Shown piece by piece: positions 13,221 through 25,497 of a stretch of DNA of 64,000 nucleotides. The number at the start of each line of letters is the position of its first letter. Position 1 is the first letter of the stretch. A program made the translations under genes and the position numbers. The stretch spans positions 43,345,553-43,409,552 of the forward strand of contig NW_024037069.1 of NCBI RefSeq assembly GCF_015706575.1. The letters run 5' to 3'. Source of the DNA: Patiria miniata (Eukaryota > Echinodermata > Asteroidea > Valvatida > Asterinidae). The notes beneath the pieces were generated by a model. That model made no database searches. It was given only the letters and a program-made list of their open reading frames with translations, and was not told the origin of the DNA.

Positions 13221-13428
13221 TCGAAAGAGAGAACAATAAATTCGTAGTCGCGAATCAGAACAGATCGCGTTCAATGAAGAAATACTTTCAATTACACCGT
13301 TACTATCCTAAACTACTTGGAGCTCAGCTTTTTCACTTAGCTGTAAATCAAGTCAGAAACTCAACCAATAGGTGGACACTGACAAAATGTAATTGTTTCG
13401 CCAAATATGATTTTGGAAGTGTTTTCTC

Positions 13429-13688
13429 TCACTTCTTTGAGACGATAACTTCGAACGGTTTGGGCTCGTTGGCAAACGACCCCAGATCCATGTTCAGTTG
13501 CAGGAGCGACTCGCTCTCCCTGCCGGGCACCTTGGCGAAGGAGTAGCGGCCGAAGAGCCAGCAGAACAAGAGGAAGATCTCACCCTTGGCGAAGTTCTCT
13601 CCGATACAGGAGCGACGGCCGATGCTGAAGGGCACGAAGCTGGCCGGGGGCTTGATCATTAGAGTCCCGCTCTCGTCCAAAAAACGCT
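13429..13688 (-). CDS. P450 copy B exon 9: haem-binding loop and C-terminus
   Basis: The exon opens with ERFLDESG, completing the PERF motif with exon 8. It carries FSIGRRSCIGENFAKGEIF with the haem-thiolate Cys and ends in PFEVIVSKK before TGA. It is followed downstream by a diverged LINE fragment on the opposite strand. Confidence 0.95.
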
Positions 13689-16600
13689 CTGTAATCATAT
13701 GCGTTTCAAGACTTTGTTCGGTTTCCAATAATACAATAATAATACCACTCAAAACGTCACATGTGCAAGTTAAAGCACAGTGAATGTTATACTATTCGAG
13801 AAAATAGTGAAAAAGCAGGCACAACCTTTTGATATTTTTATCTCAAACAATGAGTCAACTGACTGATAGTTGGTAATCACCGACATTTCTTGATTATTTT
13901 CTTCTAAATGACAGCAAACCAGACGGAATAATTTCATGGGATATTTGACACCAGCACGATATGTAATCCAATTTAGCTTTCTGATAATTCAGTAGGTTAC
14001 TTTTGGGATAAATGCAAATGACCCTGACACTAAAAATGGACGTGATTTAATGTGCAGAAGGGTTGGGTGGCAGATTCGAATCTAATATAGCAGACTACGG
14101 AGTGTATAACAGTTATCCTTACGTGTAGTTCACTTAACAGCTAATAAGCCATTTGCGAGTGACCTATACCCTTTGGGATTAAATTTGGAGAAAAAAATCC
14201 CTCTGGTACGCTGACTTGCTTAGAATACTGGCACATTTTTAACTTTGAATTCTCCAGACCAAAGACACTGTTGCTAACCACTTGACTCGGGGCAAGCTCT
14301 TGCATAGTTACGTAAGAGACACTCAGCACCAATACATTGTTCGCAATGGGTGAGAATGGCACAAAGACACCAGACCATTCCGGAGCTGGGGTTGCTTGCA
14401 TAAGGCTTACCCGAATCTCGCCATATAATAGTAACGGTTTCCTTGTACTTGGTACTTGGTACTTGTTTGGTTTCCTCCTGAAACATCCTCTAGGGATCTT
14501 GACTAGGAGGTCACGGGGAGGTGTCGGCACCTAGGTCTCGGTCATGATGTGGTTGCAGTAGTTGTCCCTAAAGGTCTTGTGCGTCAAAGAGTCAGTGATG
14601 TGTTGGGGCATGTCATTCCATAATTTAATTGTCCTTGGAAAAAATGAGTTCTTGAATACAGTTGAGGATGTTTGCACTATGTTAAATTGGTTGTTGTTCC
14701 CCCTCCTGGATCTCTGTGTGTTTGGTTGAAGATAGTCTGAAGCATCAATGTCAATTGTGTGAGTGATGATCTTGTACAGTTGAGTCATCTGGTGGGTTTC
14801 CCTTCTATCAGTTAACTTCTCCCATCCAAGAGACGATAACATGTTGGAGACACTACTCTGTCTGGCGTAACCTCCATGAACGAAGCGTGCAGCTCTGCAC
14901 TGAATATTCTCTATCGCAGACTGATGACTGATTGTATAAGGGTTCCATGCTGCTACACCATGTTGCTCACAAGTGTGAAATATAACCTTTCCTTTACATT
15001 TTTAGAGCTCATGTAGAAATTTCGTCTGATGAAGTCGAGGACTCTCGTTGCCTTGGTAACAGCATGCTGCGTCTAATTTTCCCATCCCAAGTCATGTTGG
15101 ATTTGTATGTCCAGGTACGTGAATTCCTTAGTTGCTACAAGACCCACTCCATCCATCTCATAGGCAGGTTCACCAGGGTTGCGTTTTTGAGAGACTGGCA
15201 TCGATTTACATTTGCTCGCATTAAATCGCATACCCCACATAGTAGCCAATGAGGTTGTCTAGGTCAGCCTGCAGCAATTTCTCATCTTCATTGGTGTTGA
15301 TCTGATGATATATGAGGCAGTCGTCGGCAAATAGCAACGGAGTGGTCAGGAGAATGCAAAGTTAAAACGTGCAAAGCATTAGGGTCAGCATTCCAGATTT
15401 TATTCAAATAACTCGCAAATGGCTTATTCGTACTCAAGTGTTTTATGTGGCATTTTTATCGCACAACCCCTAGCGAGTTATTCAGATTCGGAAGTTCCCT
15501 TTACCTGGTTTGAACTGGTGCGGTTCGTCCCAATGACGCTGGTCAAAATGCACTGCCTTTATGTTGAGCAAAACCATTGTATCCTTAGGGATCGTGAAAC
15601 CACCTACCAAAAGAACAAAAAGATTAGACTTCCCTATTATAGATCATTAAAGGAAGACTAAAGTGTACCCAAACCTTTAAAATGTTCGATTTTCCTGTAT
15701 TTATAGCTGGATGTAAAATCGGGTTTTTTTTGTCTTCAAGTATTGGGTGCACATGCAGGCACCAGACTATTCCTCATTTGCATACGTGTTCATAAAATCT
15801 TGTACATGCAAATGATCCAATACCAGGGTGAGAGAGCAAGTAGTGTGGGCGCGTACTGCTCGACACCCTGGGGACGAAGTTCCCTGTGTGGATAATTGCC
15901 TGGTTGACAAAAACTGTATTTAGATTGTAACCACAATTCTAAACACTTCCTTCCTATCAGTTTAAAAACATATTTACATGTTGCAGGCTGAACATTCTTA
16001 GCATGAGGTGATTATCAATAAATCGTTTAGAATTGTGTTTACTCGCTAAAGACATTATTTTTTTTTAAGGGCAGGCAAATATCCTCGAAGAGGCAATTAG
16101 GCTACCTTTAGCTTTGTCCCAATGCCTAAAATTGAGAACTTAGTCCAAGGGTCAATTTGACCTTTCTCGGAAAATTACTCGTAAATCTGTCAAAATATTT
16201 CAGATTTGGACGTTTGATGTCTCATTTTAAAGTGGAAAGACATATATTTCAAGCATACCTATATTAACTATGTTGGTTACACATTGTGCGTCTGGCATTC
16301 CTTTATACGATGTTTGCATTTTTTGACACACACTGTACTTGGAAATGTAAACAAACGGGTTTTTCAACATCCTTTCCGTAATGTAGGGCGCGGGACTAAA
16401 ACGGATTTGCTTTGACCCGGATTATTTTGACGCAACATTTTAGTGATCTCCGGACGAACGTGAACCTTTCAGTTATCGAGTAATTGAAATTCGGATTTCA
16501 AATCAACAGCGCTGGTTGTTATTATTAATCGATTACCGTTTATCGAATACTCACGAAAGGTTGTGTCTTTGGTGACCGATTTGGGCAACCCGATGATCGA

Positions 16601-19600
16601 CACCGATCCGTAACGGTTGACCTCCATCAAAGTAGCCTCGGTATAGGGCATAGAGCCTCGGTCTGAAAGACTCGGCAGGCGGTCTTGACCTATGACCTCG
16701 TCTATCTCCTTGGTAACACGCTCCAGGATTTCAGGATGTTCAATCATGATTGCAATGGCCCAGTAGAGCGTGGGAATAGTCGTACCAGTACCAGCTGTTT
16801 TGGAAAACAATTACACAATATAGACCATGATACAAACCCACGGCAAATCGTTTGACAGGTCAATGAACTTTCAGTTTTTTGGATGAGATGATGCATATAG
16901 TTGTAGCAAGATTCGACTAGATCTATAGGCCTACATTGAAAAAATTGCCTGGATTAAATTTACCCAAGAAAGGGTGAAACCTGCAACTACCCAAAATCGG
17001 GTTGTTATATAACCAAGTGATTGGGTTAGAATTTCCGTTAAGTTCAAGCAAAAGTTGTAGTCATACATGACCAAGTTAAATGCGTTCTTGTATGACCGCA
17101 GCTGCAGTGTTCATCCTTTCTTGGGTAAAATTAACCCGGGCAATTTTCCAGTGTACTAGACAGTACACATTATTTGACCGGATTTTTTTGGGGTGATGTA
17201 TTGTTTAATTTTTGATGCTGCTGATGTTTAAATTTTCTGTAAAAGTTTTATAATGACTCCTTCTTTGAATACTTTTTTCCCACTGAACCTCAACTTTATA
17301 GCCTTTCCCCCACGTTTTTACATTTCGGACTATCCGATTTCAAATTTCTGACAAGTAGCACATTATTCTATCAGCACATGGACTTACATTCGTTTATGGC
17401 CCATATTCACAAGATGGTCATTTTAGATCGTGTTCATTGGGAAGCTATCCGACTACTGAATGTTTTTGTCGTGTTTGCCAGTTCCTAAATCTTCTCCATT
17501 TGGGCACACAAAACGTAAACTGGACAATATCTTTAATAACCTCGGCTGCATCCATCATCTTCAAACTCTTCTTTAGATTAACGAACATGACTGTATGACT
17601 CATTTCGCTCGCGCTTCTTTGTGACCAAAGCGACTGGTTTTTACATCCATATGGCTAGTCTTTACCTCCAAACATATCGTTCACCGTTTGAATGACCCTC
17701 ACGTCCGTCAGAAACTCGGCCTTGGATCCCGTCTCCTCTGCATCCTCTTTCTGGGCGGCGATCAGAGAATCAAACAAATCTCGAATGTTGTCTTGTTAAC
17801 AGACAAAAAGAAAGAAAGGAATTGAGGGAACCAATTTTGAACTCGTACAAGGCAGGTAGATACATGCATGCCGTTGTCGAAACATTCTTGCAAGACCATA
17901 CCCTTATATGATTGAATGGAAGTTTCTAATTTCGTGCTATCTGTTGATGTTGTTTTGAAGGCTATTTAAAAAAAATAGTTTTGTGTTCCCACGCAACTTT
18001 GTGTTAGCACTTAAACGGACGCAAGTACATTTTTGTGAGCAAAAACCTACGGTTGTTGTGGAAAATCAGATCTAAGGAATTTTGAGCACGTATGTTATGT
18101 CTGCGATAAGGGCTGATAATACAAACAAAATTCAAACCTAACTTTTAATGTGTCAAATTTGCGGCATAGGTTCGAGTCAGGGGAGATAATTAGGGGCGCA
18201 TGGATCTTACTTTCTATTATGTTCCAACCCACACACATGAAATTAATGAAAACAGGTGCAGATTCATACAATATTATACAGATTATAACTGTTAATAAAG
18301 AGTATAAACGTACTTCAATTGTTTAATTATTCACGTAAAATTTGACCATGAGGAATTACCCAAAATACGAGGGCGGTTTTTCCATTTTGATATAAAAGTA
18401 ATTGGTAAATACATTGAGTTTGTAAAAACCAAAAACATAGTTCCCCCAATTGTGTCAACCATTACTCTGAAAGGGCTACTAATTTGCTCATTTTTAAGGT
18501 GCTGTATGTCCATACTTGGATCGAAAGTGTCGCGATGGCCTTTGAACTCTTTGTAGACGAATTCCAAGCTCTTGTCGACCAACTCCTTCCATTGTTTCTC
18601 CCGTGACGTCAGAGGCAGGCACTTGAGACTGTGGATGAAGTCGCGGGGAAGCCCGCCCCCAAGGACTTGCTGCCCTTCCTTGTTGAGTGCAAACCATTCG
18701 GTCAGGAGGGGGTCGTCGAAATCGTAACTGTATGACAAAAAAGGGGGAGGGTGCAAGTATTACTACACCTCATAAATATTCATGATCAAATTGGAGCGCG
18801 TCATTGGCCGATTCCACCGCGCGTCCGGGAAGTACGCGCCCAGGTGACGTCATCCCGGTGATTATCCAGCTCGCCGCCGTGCGGTATTTTTTTTTTGGTT
18901 GCACCAAACATTCCCTTGGAAACTGCCTCGTAGAACATGCAGTCTGTAGCATGTAATCTTTACGGAACCAGCCTTTTGTTGTAGTCCTTGGCCTTGTAAC
19001 TACTGCAGTAAACAAACATTAAAGATTGTTGGCACCAGACTATTTCATTGACTGACGAAGATCTTGAATATCTTGTGCTGAATAAAGATGCAAACTCCAC
19101 CAAGAACGTTATCGACAAGGCAGTGAGGCCACTAAAAAGGCAGTGAAGCTGCTAAGTATTTATGAGGTGAAGTAAAACTAATACGGCATGGTTTGTTTCT
19201 GACAAATAGTTGGAATTACTGGTTCCTTGGTGTAGGTCAGCTTGACTACCTCCCTCGGCAGAAGCTGACCTTCACCTCGGGACCATTACTTCCCACTAAT
19301 TCCCATCAAACTATGCTGTATTTGTAAAATACTGACCTTTCGTATAAAAATAATAATAATTCAAACACTTCAATAATTCTTTCTTTAAGTAGGAAATAAG
19401 GCCCAAGTACAAACGTGCAGTGACATGTGCGGAAAGGAAATCTCTCTTTGTAATGAATTCGCGTACCAATGGAAACTCAATGTTTTGGACAGTATGTTTT
19501 ACTGATCTTCGGGAGTCTCTCATATTGGCTCCCCTTACGTATTAAAGCAGACCCCAAAGAATCACAAATTCCAACTTCCCCCCAAAAGGAGAAAGTGGTT

Positions 19601-22600
19601 AAAGAACAAATGATGAACGTAATGATTTTGTTAGGGTTTCTAAACTTTGTGAGGCAATGACGGTGGTCTCGGGTTCCTTTTTTTCAGAAAGACAGACAGA
19701 CAGACAGACAGAAAAGCACCAAGCCAGACAAACAAAACGACACAAGATCACCGTGCTGTTAATACTACCTCTTTCCATAGCACATGTTGGCCAGCACGAT
19801 GTAGACGAATCGATCGATGACGTTTTTAAGATCCAAGGCTTTGCCCACCGACTGGTCTAGTACCTTGGCTACGCCGGGAAGAACACCATGCACGAGCTTG
19901 TCAAGCTTATCGCCACTTGCAAAATGTCTAAAGAATAAATGAAACAAAGCTGCACATTATACCAATGATCACAAATATAGTTGGAAATACAATTAGCAAT
20001 ATTTGAATGTAGGTTTCTTAATTAATTAGCACTTTCATTAAAAAGACTAGCCTAAAACAATTCACTTCGACTACAGCACCGCTGCAGTGGCGTAACTTGT
20101 TTTTGGGGGCGGGGCGGGGCACGCCCCTCCCAAATGTCCTTCCCCCACTCCCCGGTGCCCCTTAACACATTAAATTGAACAAAAACATATAGATCAATTT
20201 ACTTCATTGTCCCTACCTCCCCCCACCCCCCGAAAAATGTGTACACCTCAGGTGCATTTTCTAACCTGAGTGCGGCGTTGCCGATTTTCCGATGGATTTG
20301 CCAATCAGGACCGTAGTCAGTAAACGCGATGTCATTAAATCCCTCTGTCAAAATTTGTGCTGTTGGAATAAAATGCAAGTCAGAAACAAAGTTTGATAAG
20401 CCCAAGATGCCATGAAGTAGTCCATGGAATTGACCTTCTATGATATGCGAGCAAATTCAGCGATGAATTATGCAAAACAAGACTGCGTCTTGACCTCGAG
20501 ATTCTGACCATTCACCGCGTCTTCCGTAACCCGTTGTTGTATTGCAAAAACAAGTCAGCCAAATTGACCAATCAACAGCCTAGTCCACATTTCTGATCGG
20601 AGTGACGTCACAAGTTTGAAAGTCGACTACGATTGATTGACGTGCAGAGTGGCAAAAATTTGCATTGCTCAGATATATCACACGTTGGATACGGAGAGCG
20701 CTTAGTTGGACAACGGCTGATACTCAGACTAGCCACGAAGCGGCTATATATTCCAGAGTGTATTCGCCTTTATCGTGCACTTCCACTCAGCGCGGATACG
20801 GATAGGTGTATTTCAGTATTTCAGACTCCATGGGCCCATCTTTGTCTAAAGGTAAATATTGAAAGAACCCATTAAATATTGAAGTAAAATTAGGTTAGCC
20901 AAGTTGGTTGTGCATATCTGTAGATGTGACGATTTTCAGGTCAGGACAAAAACAGCACATACAAAACTATCACGTGCACTTGAACATTGTTCATGCAATC
21001 AAAAGCAAGATGGAAATACTAGTTCAGTCTAAAGGTTTCGCAATTCTGTGCTAACTTCAGAGCAAGAACCTTTCCTTCATCTCGTTAGTATGTATGACTT
21101 TGCACCCTTAGGCTGGATTGCTCATCCAGGGAAAAATCGTCAAATCTTTATCCTCGTACCCGCAGTTGTAATACCAAGTACTGGCTAGTAATAGGTAATG
21201 AGAATCGGTCATTCATTTTCGTCTGAATTTGAATGCACGTCTTTATTCCCATTTCAATTCAACGAAACTGCAATCGTTTTCATTAACCGTGCATTCGGTT
21301 TTGAGAAACATTACAATGAAACGCGTGTTCAGAGCGCGCGATTCTCAAATTCAGACGAAAATGAATGACCGATTTTCAGAACTGAATGAACATTTTAGGA
21401 AATTGACCGAGAAAACCTATATTATTGCGTGTGTTAATCTTTTTTATTCTTTCATTACTTGTGTAGAGATTGGGGCGTCCTGCGAAGGCGATTGGTTGCT
21501 TGATGAGAGCCTCACGGATGTCTTCAATATCGTTCAGAACGATCACCCAGAAGCTGCCGAGTTTCAAGGAAAATATGCGGCCATACTGCTCCGCTAGACG
21601 CCCGAAGATGTGGTAGATCGGTTCAGACGACCTAAAAGCTTAAAAAAAAAAAAGGAGACACAGGAAATTAGACTTTAATAAGACGCAAATCGATGTAAGA
21701 CTAAATTTGATAATTAATTTTGTAATAGCGCCCTCGATACCATCATACCACCACGACGGCTGGAACGTTTTTCTTCTGCATGCTGGTGAAGTTATTTACG
21801 CATGCGTGAAACATGTCACGTGACTGAAGTTACATATGAATATTTTTGAAATAACGTTATAGATGGCCCATCTCTGTCATAGTCTGGTTCCCAGACCAAA
21901 ATATTCTGACTATTCCTGAATGAATCTTAGGTCAGGTAGCCTCCGGTAATACATTGTATTACAATTTACGTCACGTGACTAAAACGGGAGCAATTCCTCC
22001 TTTTTTCGAAAATGTCCGAAGTTTGCCGAGTTTATTTCGCTGACAATCGGATAGCGCCTGAGTATTTCCGAGTATAATATAGGTTTAATTAACTGCTAAT
22101 TGCTTATTAATTTTTTTTTTTTAATTAGTTGATAATTAATATTCATTGCTTTCAATAAGAAAACTTGAAATTCAAAGGCGATATTGTGCATCAAGTATAC
22201 TCGGATCGTATGGGTGATTTTTGAATTGGACGACCGTTACCGAGATTTTCCAAAACTCGGTCTTCATTCGGCTCCGCCTGCTAACTGTGCTATTTGAGTG
22301 CCTAATTCTGAAGATTCCAGATCAACATTACTCAATGTTATCTTACAGAAATATCAAACTATATTATCATAACTGTATGATATTACGAAGCAAGTGATTT
22401 ATTTACAAATTTGATCAGAACATTAAAAGCTGTTAGTGATAAAGCAAAATCGAAAACGAAGCTAAGCTTTAAAAAAGGGCCGTCAATGTTGTCATGTTTA
22501 TTTTCAGCCAAGGAGGCTGCCTGACCTACAATTTAGACGTGAGCGTCGGGAATAATTGTCATGTCTAGGGAACCAGACTAATCTCTGTCAGGGATCGTGG

Positions 22601-24932
22601 CAGCATGGTGGCCTGCTACGCTTGGTCACTGGTCACAATGGTCGCAGTGCTGCAGATACGTTGCCGGCCTCGACCGAGTACCAACAATTATTTCTTGTTT
22701 TTCCTAGTTTATTAATAGCCCTGGGGGATTTTTTTCAACGGAAGTACGAGAACCATTCCGTTACGAAGTGACGCATGCGCATTATGGTCATGGACTATAA
22801 CTGGTTGCAGAAAAAAAATAATAGCAGTTGGCTTGAGCGCGCTTGCCAGAAATAGGGTTGCAGACCAGTAAATCGGTCCGAAATTGCCTACGCCCGCCAA
22901 ATCACGATTTGCATGCCCTCAAAATCTTCAGTATGTGAGCATGCTGTGGGCCATGAACTGGAGGGTTTGTAAAAAAATATGGGTGGAAGCCGTGCACAGG
23001 ACTGTGAGCTTGTAGTTCCGTTCAATTTGGATGAAATTGGGGCCCCTTAAAGCGCTCTATTTTTGCACTAGATTGTAGGCATCGTTTTTTTCAAAATGGC
23101 GATGGGCTTCAGGACTATGTTCAGGGGTGATCATCTTCGAATGGAAATTTCTTCTAAAAGTCATCAGTTGACCCCCCAAAAATGATGAAATAAGCTTTAA
23201 TTTGATGTGTGTCTGGAACACCTTGGAGAGTTGTGAGTATTTTTCCCGAATTTCTGAAGTGGGAGCATTTACCATTGGGGTCTATGGAAGTTTGTTTACT
23301 GGTCTGTAACCATAAAGGACCGGGTGCATAATTCGGGGGGAACCAAACCCAGTCTTGAATCAAGGCTACCTCGTGATCATTGCGGGGTGCAGTGAACTAA
23401 TTCAAGTGAGAATTTCTACGCGAGCTGATTACATAAAAAGTGACCCCACAGTTTCTTTTGAAAACGGAGACCGTTTGGCTTTAAAAACGGTGGAATTGTG
23501 TAAATGTAGCCAAGGATCAACTCCCTGGTTTTCGGGCTTCCATCTAAGGGCAGGCTGGATAAAATTACGGTTGAAAAAATGGGTCCTATTTGCCTGAGAA
23601 AGTGGAAGGATGCCACTTGTAAAGCGGCTACATGCAGGCTTGGGAACTATCACTTTTCGGAAGGTGATTTTGTTTTGGTGTGAATATTTTAAAATGTAAT
23701 CGGCTAATCTACCCAAAATTGAAAAGAAATGAAAAGATGAAGTACAAGACAATAATTTAATTTTTGTTTGAGAAACCCCAGTGATGTCGGCTTGCATTTT
23801 ATTTGGCCCTGAACTTTGTTGATTTTACACTGTTTTCAATGGGGCTTGAATTGGTTCAGTGCACCCTTGCGTGTCTAGCCAACAAAAGCAAGAGTGCGAC
23901 GACCCCTCGCGTGTTGAACAACAATCAACCATTACAATGGACTGTACGATAAGCACAATGTCCTTCGATTACTAGAGTGAAAAGGTGACGTGCTGAAAAC
24001 TTGTAACTTGTCACGCAATGTGCATAATATTGAACGACACCGACGAACGTTTTGGGTTTTCTAATTCCAAGTTCAAGTAGGCTCTATATGTTATTGTAAT
24101 TTTGTAAAAAAAATTTTTTAAAGTTCTCTTTTCAAAGTTTGCCACAATTTATCAAGATCAAAATGAACGCATTTGGTAAATGATTTTCCACTTTTTATAA
24201 TTAGTTTACAACAGGATTGACGTATGTTGTGCTCACTATAATCAAAACATTGATCATTCTGTTTATGATCTGTGATGCCACAGTCTATTCTTAAGTACGA
24301 TCTGATCCAGGGGCGTAGCACAGTAATTTTTATCGGGGGGGGGGGTAATTTTTTTTGAAAAGGGCACTTGTACATCCGTTGTGAAATGTAGACAGGTTTT
24401 TTTCTCCGGAAACTTGGCCTCCGTTAAATCAAAAAGCGGAGGGGTGGGGTTGCTGGCACCATCTGTCGATGGGGCCGCTGTTCAAAACCGACAATTATGC
24501 ACACAAAGGGCCAATATATGGTGCTTTTCAGGGCGATACATGTGCGAAATTCTGAAAAAGGCACCCAAAACGGCAGATGCCACAAAAAGGGCACCACTTC
24601 TTTTTTGAAAAGGGCACTTGTTCAGAACCACTTTTTTCCAACTTCCTAAAGATATATTATTAAGCGATCGTTAATGATAATTACATCGTTATCAATAAAG
24701 CATATCATCTTTACCACTAGTGCTTTGTTAAAAAAAAATTGTCGAGACTAAAATATGATTATGGTGGTTGACTTAACTTACTGAGTACATTTCCGATGAT
24801 AGGGAGTGCAGGGGGTCCTGGAGGGAACCCAGTCGGCCTCCGTGTGTTCTGATACAGAAGAATAACCACCAAAGTGACTAGAAAGAGCAACAATGTGCCC
24901 GCGTTTTCGGTAATCAGCTCAGCAACAGCCAT
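13429..24932 (-). CDS. Cytochrome P450, copy B (CYP2 clan), complete nine-exon gene
   Basis: Complete P450 of 506 aa. Exons: 24782-24932, 21459-21638, 20266-20359, 19769-19927, 18516-18727, 17666-17791, 16555-16794, 15505-15603 and 13429-13688; stop TGA at 13431-13429. All borders are GT-AG and the phases chain without a break. Landmarks: membrane anchor and PPGPP hinge (residues 12-43), I-helix AGTGTT (308-313), ExxR as EVNR (365-368), PERF-type motif as PERF (about 420-423), haem loop FSIGRRSCIG with the axial Cys near 448. Length is normal for the family. The I-helix has Gly where most P450s have Asp or Glu. Exon 2 needs the acceptor at 21639-21641; a closer AG nine bases downstream breaks the frame. 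The exon 8-9 intron contains a dead LINE. Copy A lies downstream in the same orientation. Family rank is inferred; CYP1-, CYP2- or CYP17-like cannot be separated by eye. Confidence 0.95.
14531..15340 (-). mobile_element. Degenerate non-LTR retrotransposon RT fragment in P450 intron 8
   Basis: The minus strand contains LFADDCLIYHQ (the RT catalytic ADD) near 15320, then FTYLDIQI, then an intact final segment LGWEKLTDRRETHQMTQLYK ending SFFPRTIKLWNDMPQHI. Stops and frameshifts separate these parts, so it is dead. The order is that of RTE/CR1-like LINEs. Confidence 0.85.
15505..15603 (-). CDS. P450 copy B exon 8
   Basis: This 99-base exon is too short to stand out as an open frame. It encodes GGFTIPKDTMVLLN and then HFDQRHWDEPHQFKP, the standard stretch between the K-helix and the meander of CYP2-clan enzymes. 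TAG acceptor and GTAAAG donor; phase 1 at both ends matches exons 7 and 9. Confidence 0.92.
15749..15872. repeat. Dispersed repeat with paired octamer motifs, copy 1
   Basis: About 124 bases shared with 49362-49485. Each copy contains ATTTGCAT and, about 30 bases on, ATGCAAAT, then CCAATACCAGGGTGAGAGAG. Confidence 0.75.
16555..16794 (-). CDS. P450 copy B exon 7: I-helix and ExxR exon
   Basis: This 240-base exon encodes the oxygen-binding I-helix and the K-helix. Joined to exon 6 it reads MFGAGTGTTIPTLYW, followed later by ATLMEVNRYGSV. The Glu and Arg of EVNR are the invariant ExxR pair of P450s. The acceptor is at 16795-16796 and the donor is GTGAGT. The I-helix lacks the usual acidic residue before the Thr. 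Confidence 0.93.
21200..21410. mobile_element. Palindromic element beside P450 copy B exon 2
   Basis: Counterpart of 4860-5090, present before the gene duplication. Confidence 0.75.
21880..22580. mobile_element. TAGTCTGGTTCCC-family TIR element in P450 copy B
   Basis: 701 bp between perfect 10-base duplications ATCTCTGTCA (21870-21879 and 22581-22590). It is the uninterrupted counterpart of 5542-6673. Confidence 0.88.
22855..23311. mobile_element. TIR element specific to P450 copy B, 457 bp
   Basis: Inverted ends GGTTGCAGACCAGTAAA and GGTTACAGACCAGTAAA lie just inside the borders. Copy A near 7023 reads straight through (GCCAGAAATAAAGGACC), so the target duplication is ATA, three bases. That size fits a PIF/Harbinger-like family. 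Confidence 0.8.
23385..23866. mobile_element. TIR element specific to P450 copy B, 482 bp
   Basis: Inverted ends GGGTGCAGTGAACTAATTCA and GGGTGCACTGAACCAATTCA, with a 5-base duplication TTGCG at 23380-23384 and 23867-23871. The empty site in copy A is at about 7089 (CATTGCGTGTC). Confidence 0.88.
24309..24620. mobile_element. Probable hAT-like insertion in P450 copy B
   Basis: No counterpart in copy A. It starts CAGGGGCGTAGCAC, a hAT-type terminus, and contains poly-G plus a repeated GAAAAGGGCACTTGT. The right end is not clearly bounded. Confidence 0.5.
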
Positions 24933-25129
24933 GTTGAGTCTCTTAACTTCAGTCTGCTTTTTAGCAAGCCAATTGTCGCATACAACCACTATCAACAGGA
25001 ATTATCACTGCACTAAATGCGACCTATCGTCCTTGAAACGGTGTCGTGTGAAATTTGGACTCCTGCGTACGGTGGCCGTGGAGGGACATCAACTATTAAC
25101 TTTACTTTACAACCGCAATTTTACAGGGC

Positions 25130-25404
25130 ATGAATTGCTTTCACAAATTTCGCAATTTTGTTGTGACATACTTTACTCGCCTTCACCCGCTGTGACCCTT
25201 GTTTGAATCCCTCCTGGACCAACAACATGTGGATTGAGGCTGATTCCGTCGGTTATTCCCAGAATATTCTTCCTCCCACCTTTATAACTGTCATTTCTTC
25301 TCATTGTCTGCTCTCTACAGCTTTCTTCAGGCTTGTGATCTATTGCCTAGGGCGCTTTTGATGATTCTTTGGCTTCATTACCAGAGATAAATAAATAATA
25401 ATGA
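25130..25404 (+). mobile_element. SINE-like repeat upstream of P450 copy B
   Basis: Counterpart of 8500-8776 with small deletions. Confidence 0.6.
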
Positions 25405-25497
25405 AAACTATCGTGATTTTCTCTTCGCAAAGCGCCTTACATGACGAAGGGACAGAAAGTTGTGATACTTCAACTATAACTGGAAGCTAGCAAGAGG

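Noticed and set aside
14141..14530. 129-codon minus-strand open frame next to the LINE
   Set aside because: No similarity recognised; it lies in P450 intron 8 and is not in frame with the RT fragment.
21459..21638. Exon 2 starting at the nearer AG (TTTTAG)
   Set aside because: This start puts a stop in frame after the exon 1 phase; the upstream AAG acceptor keeps the frame in both copies.
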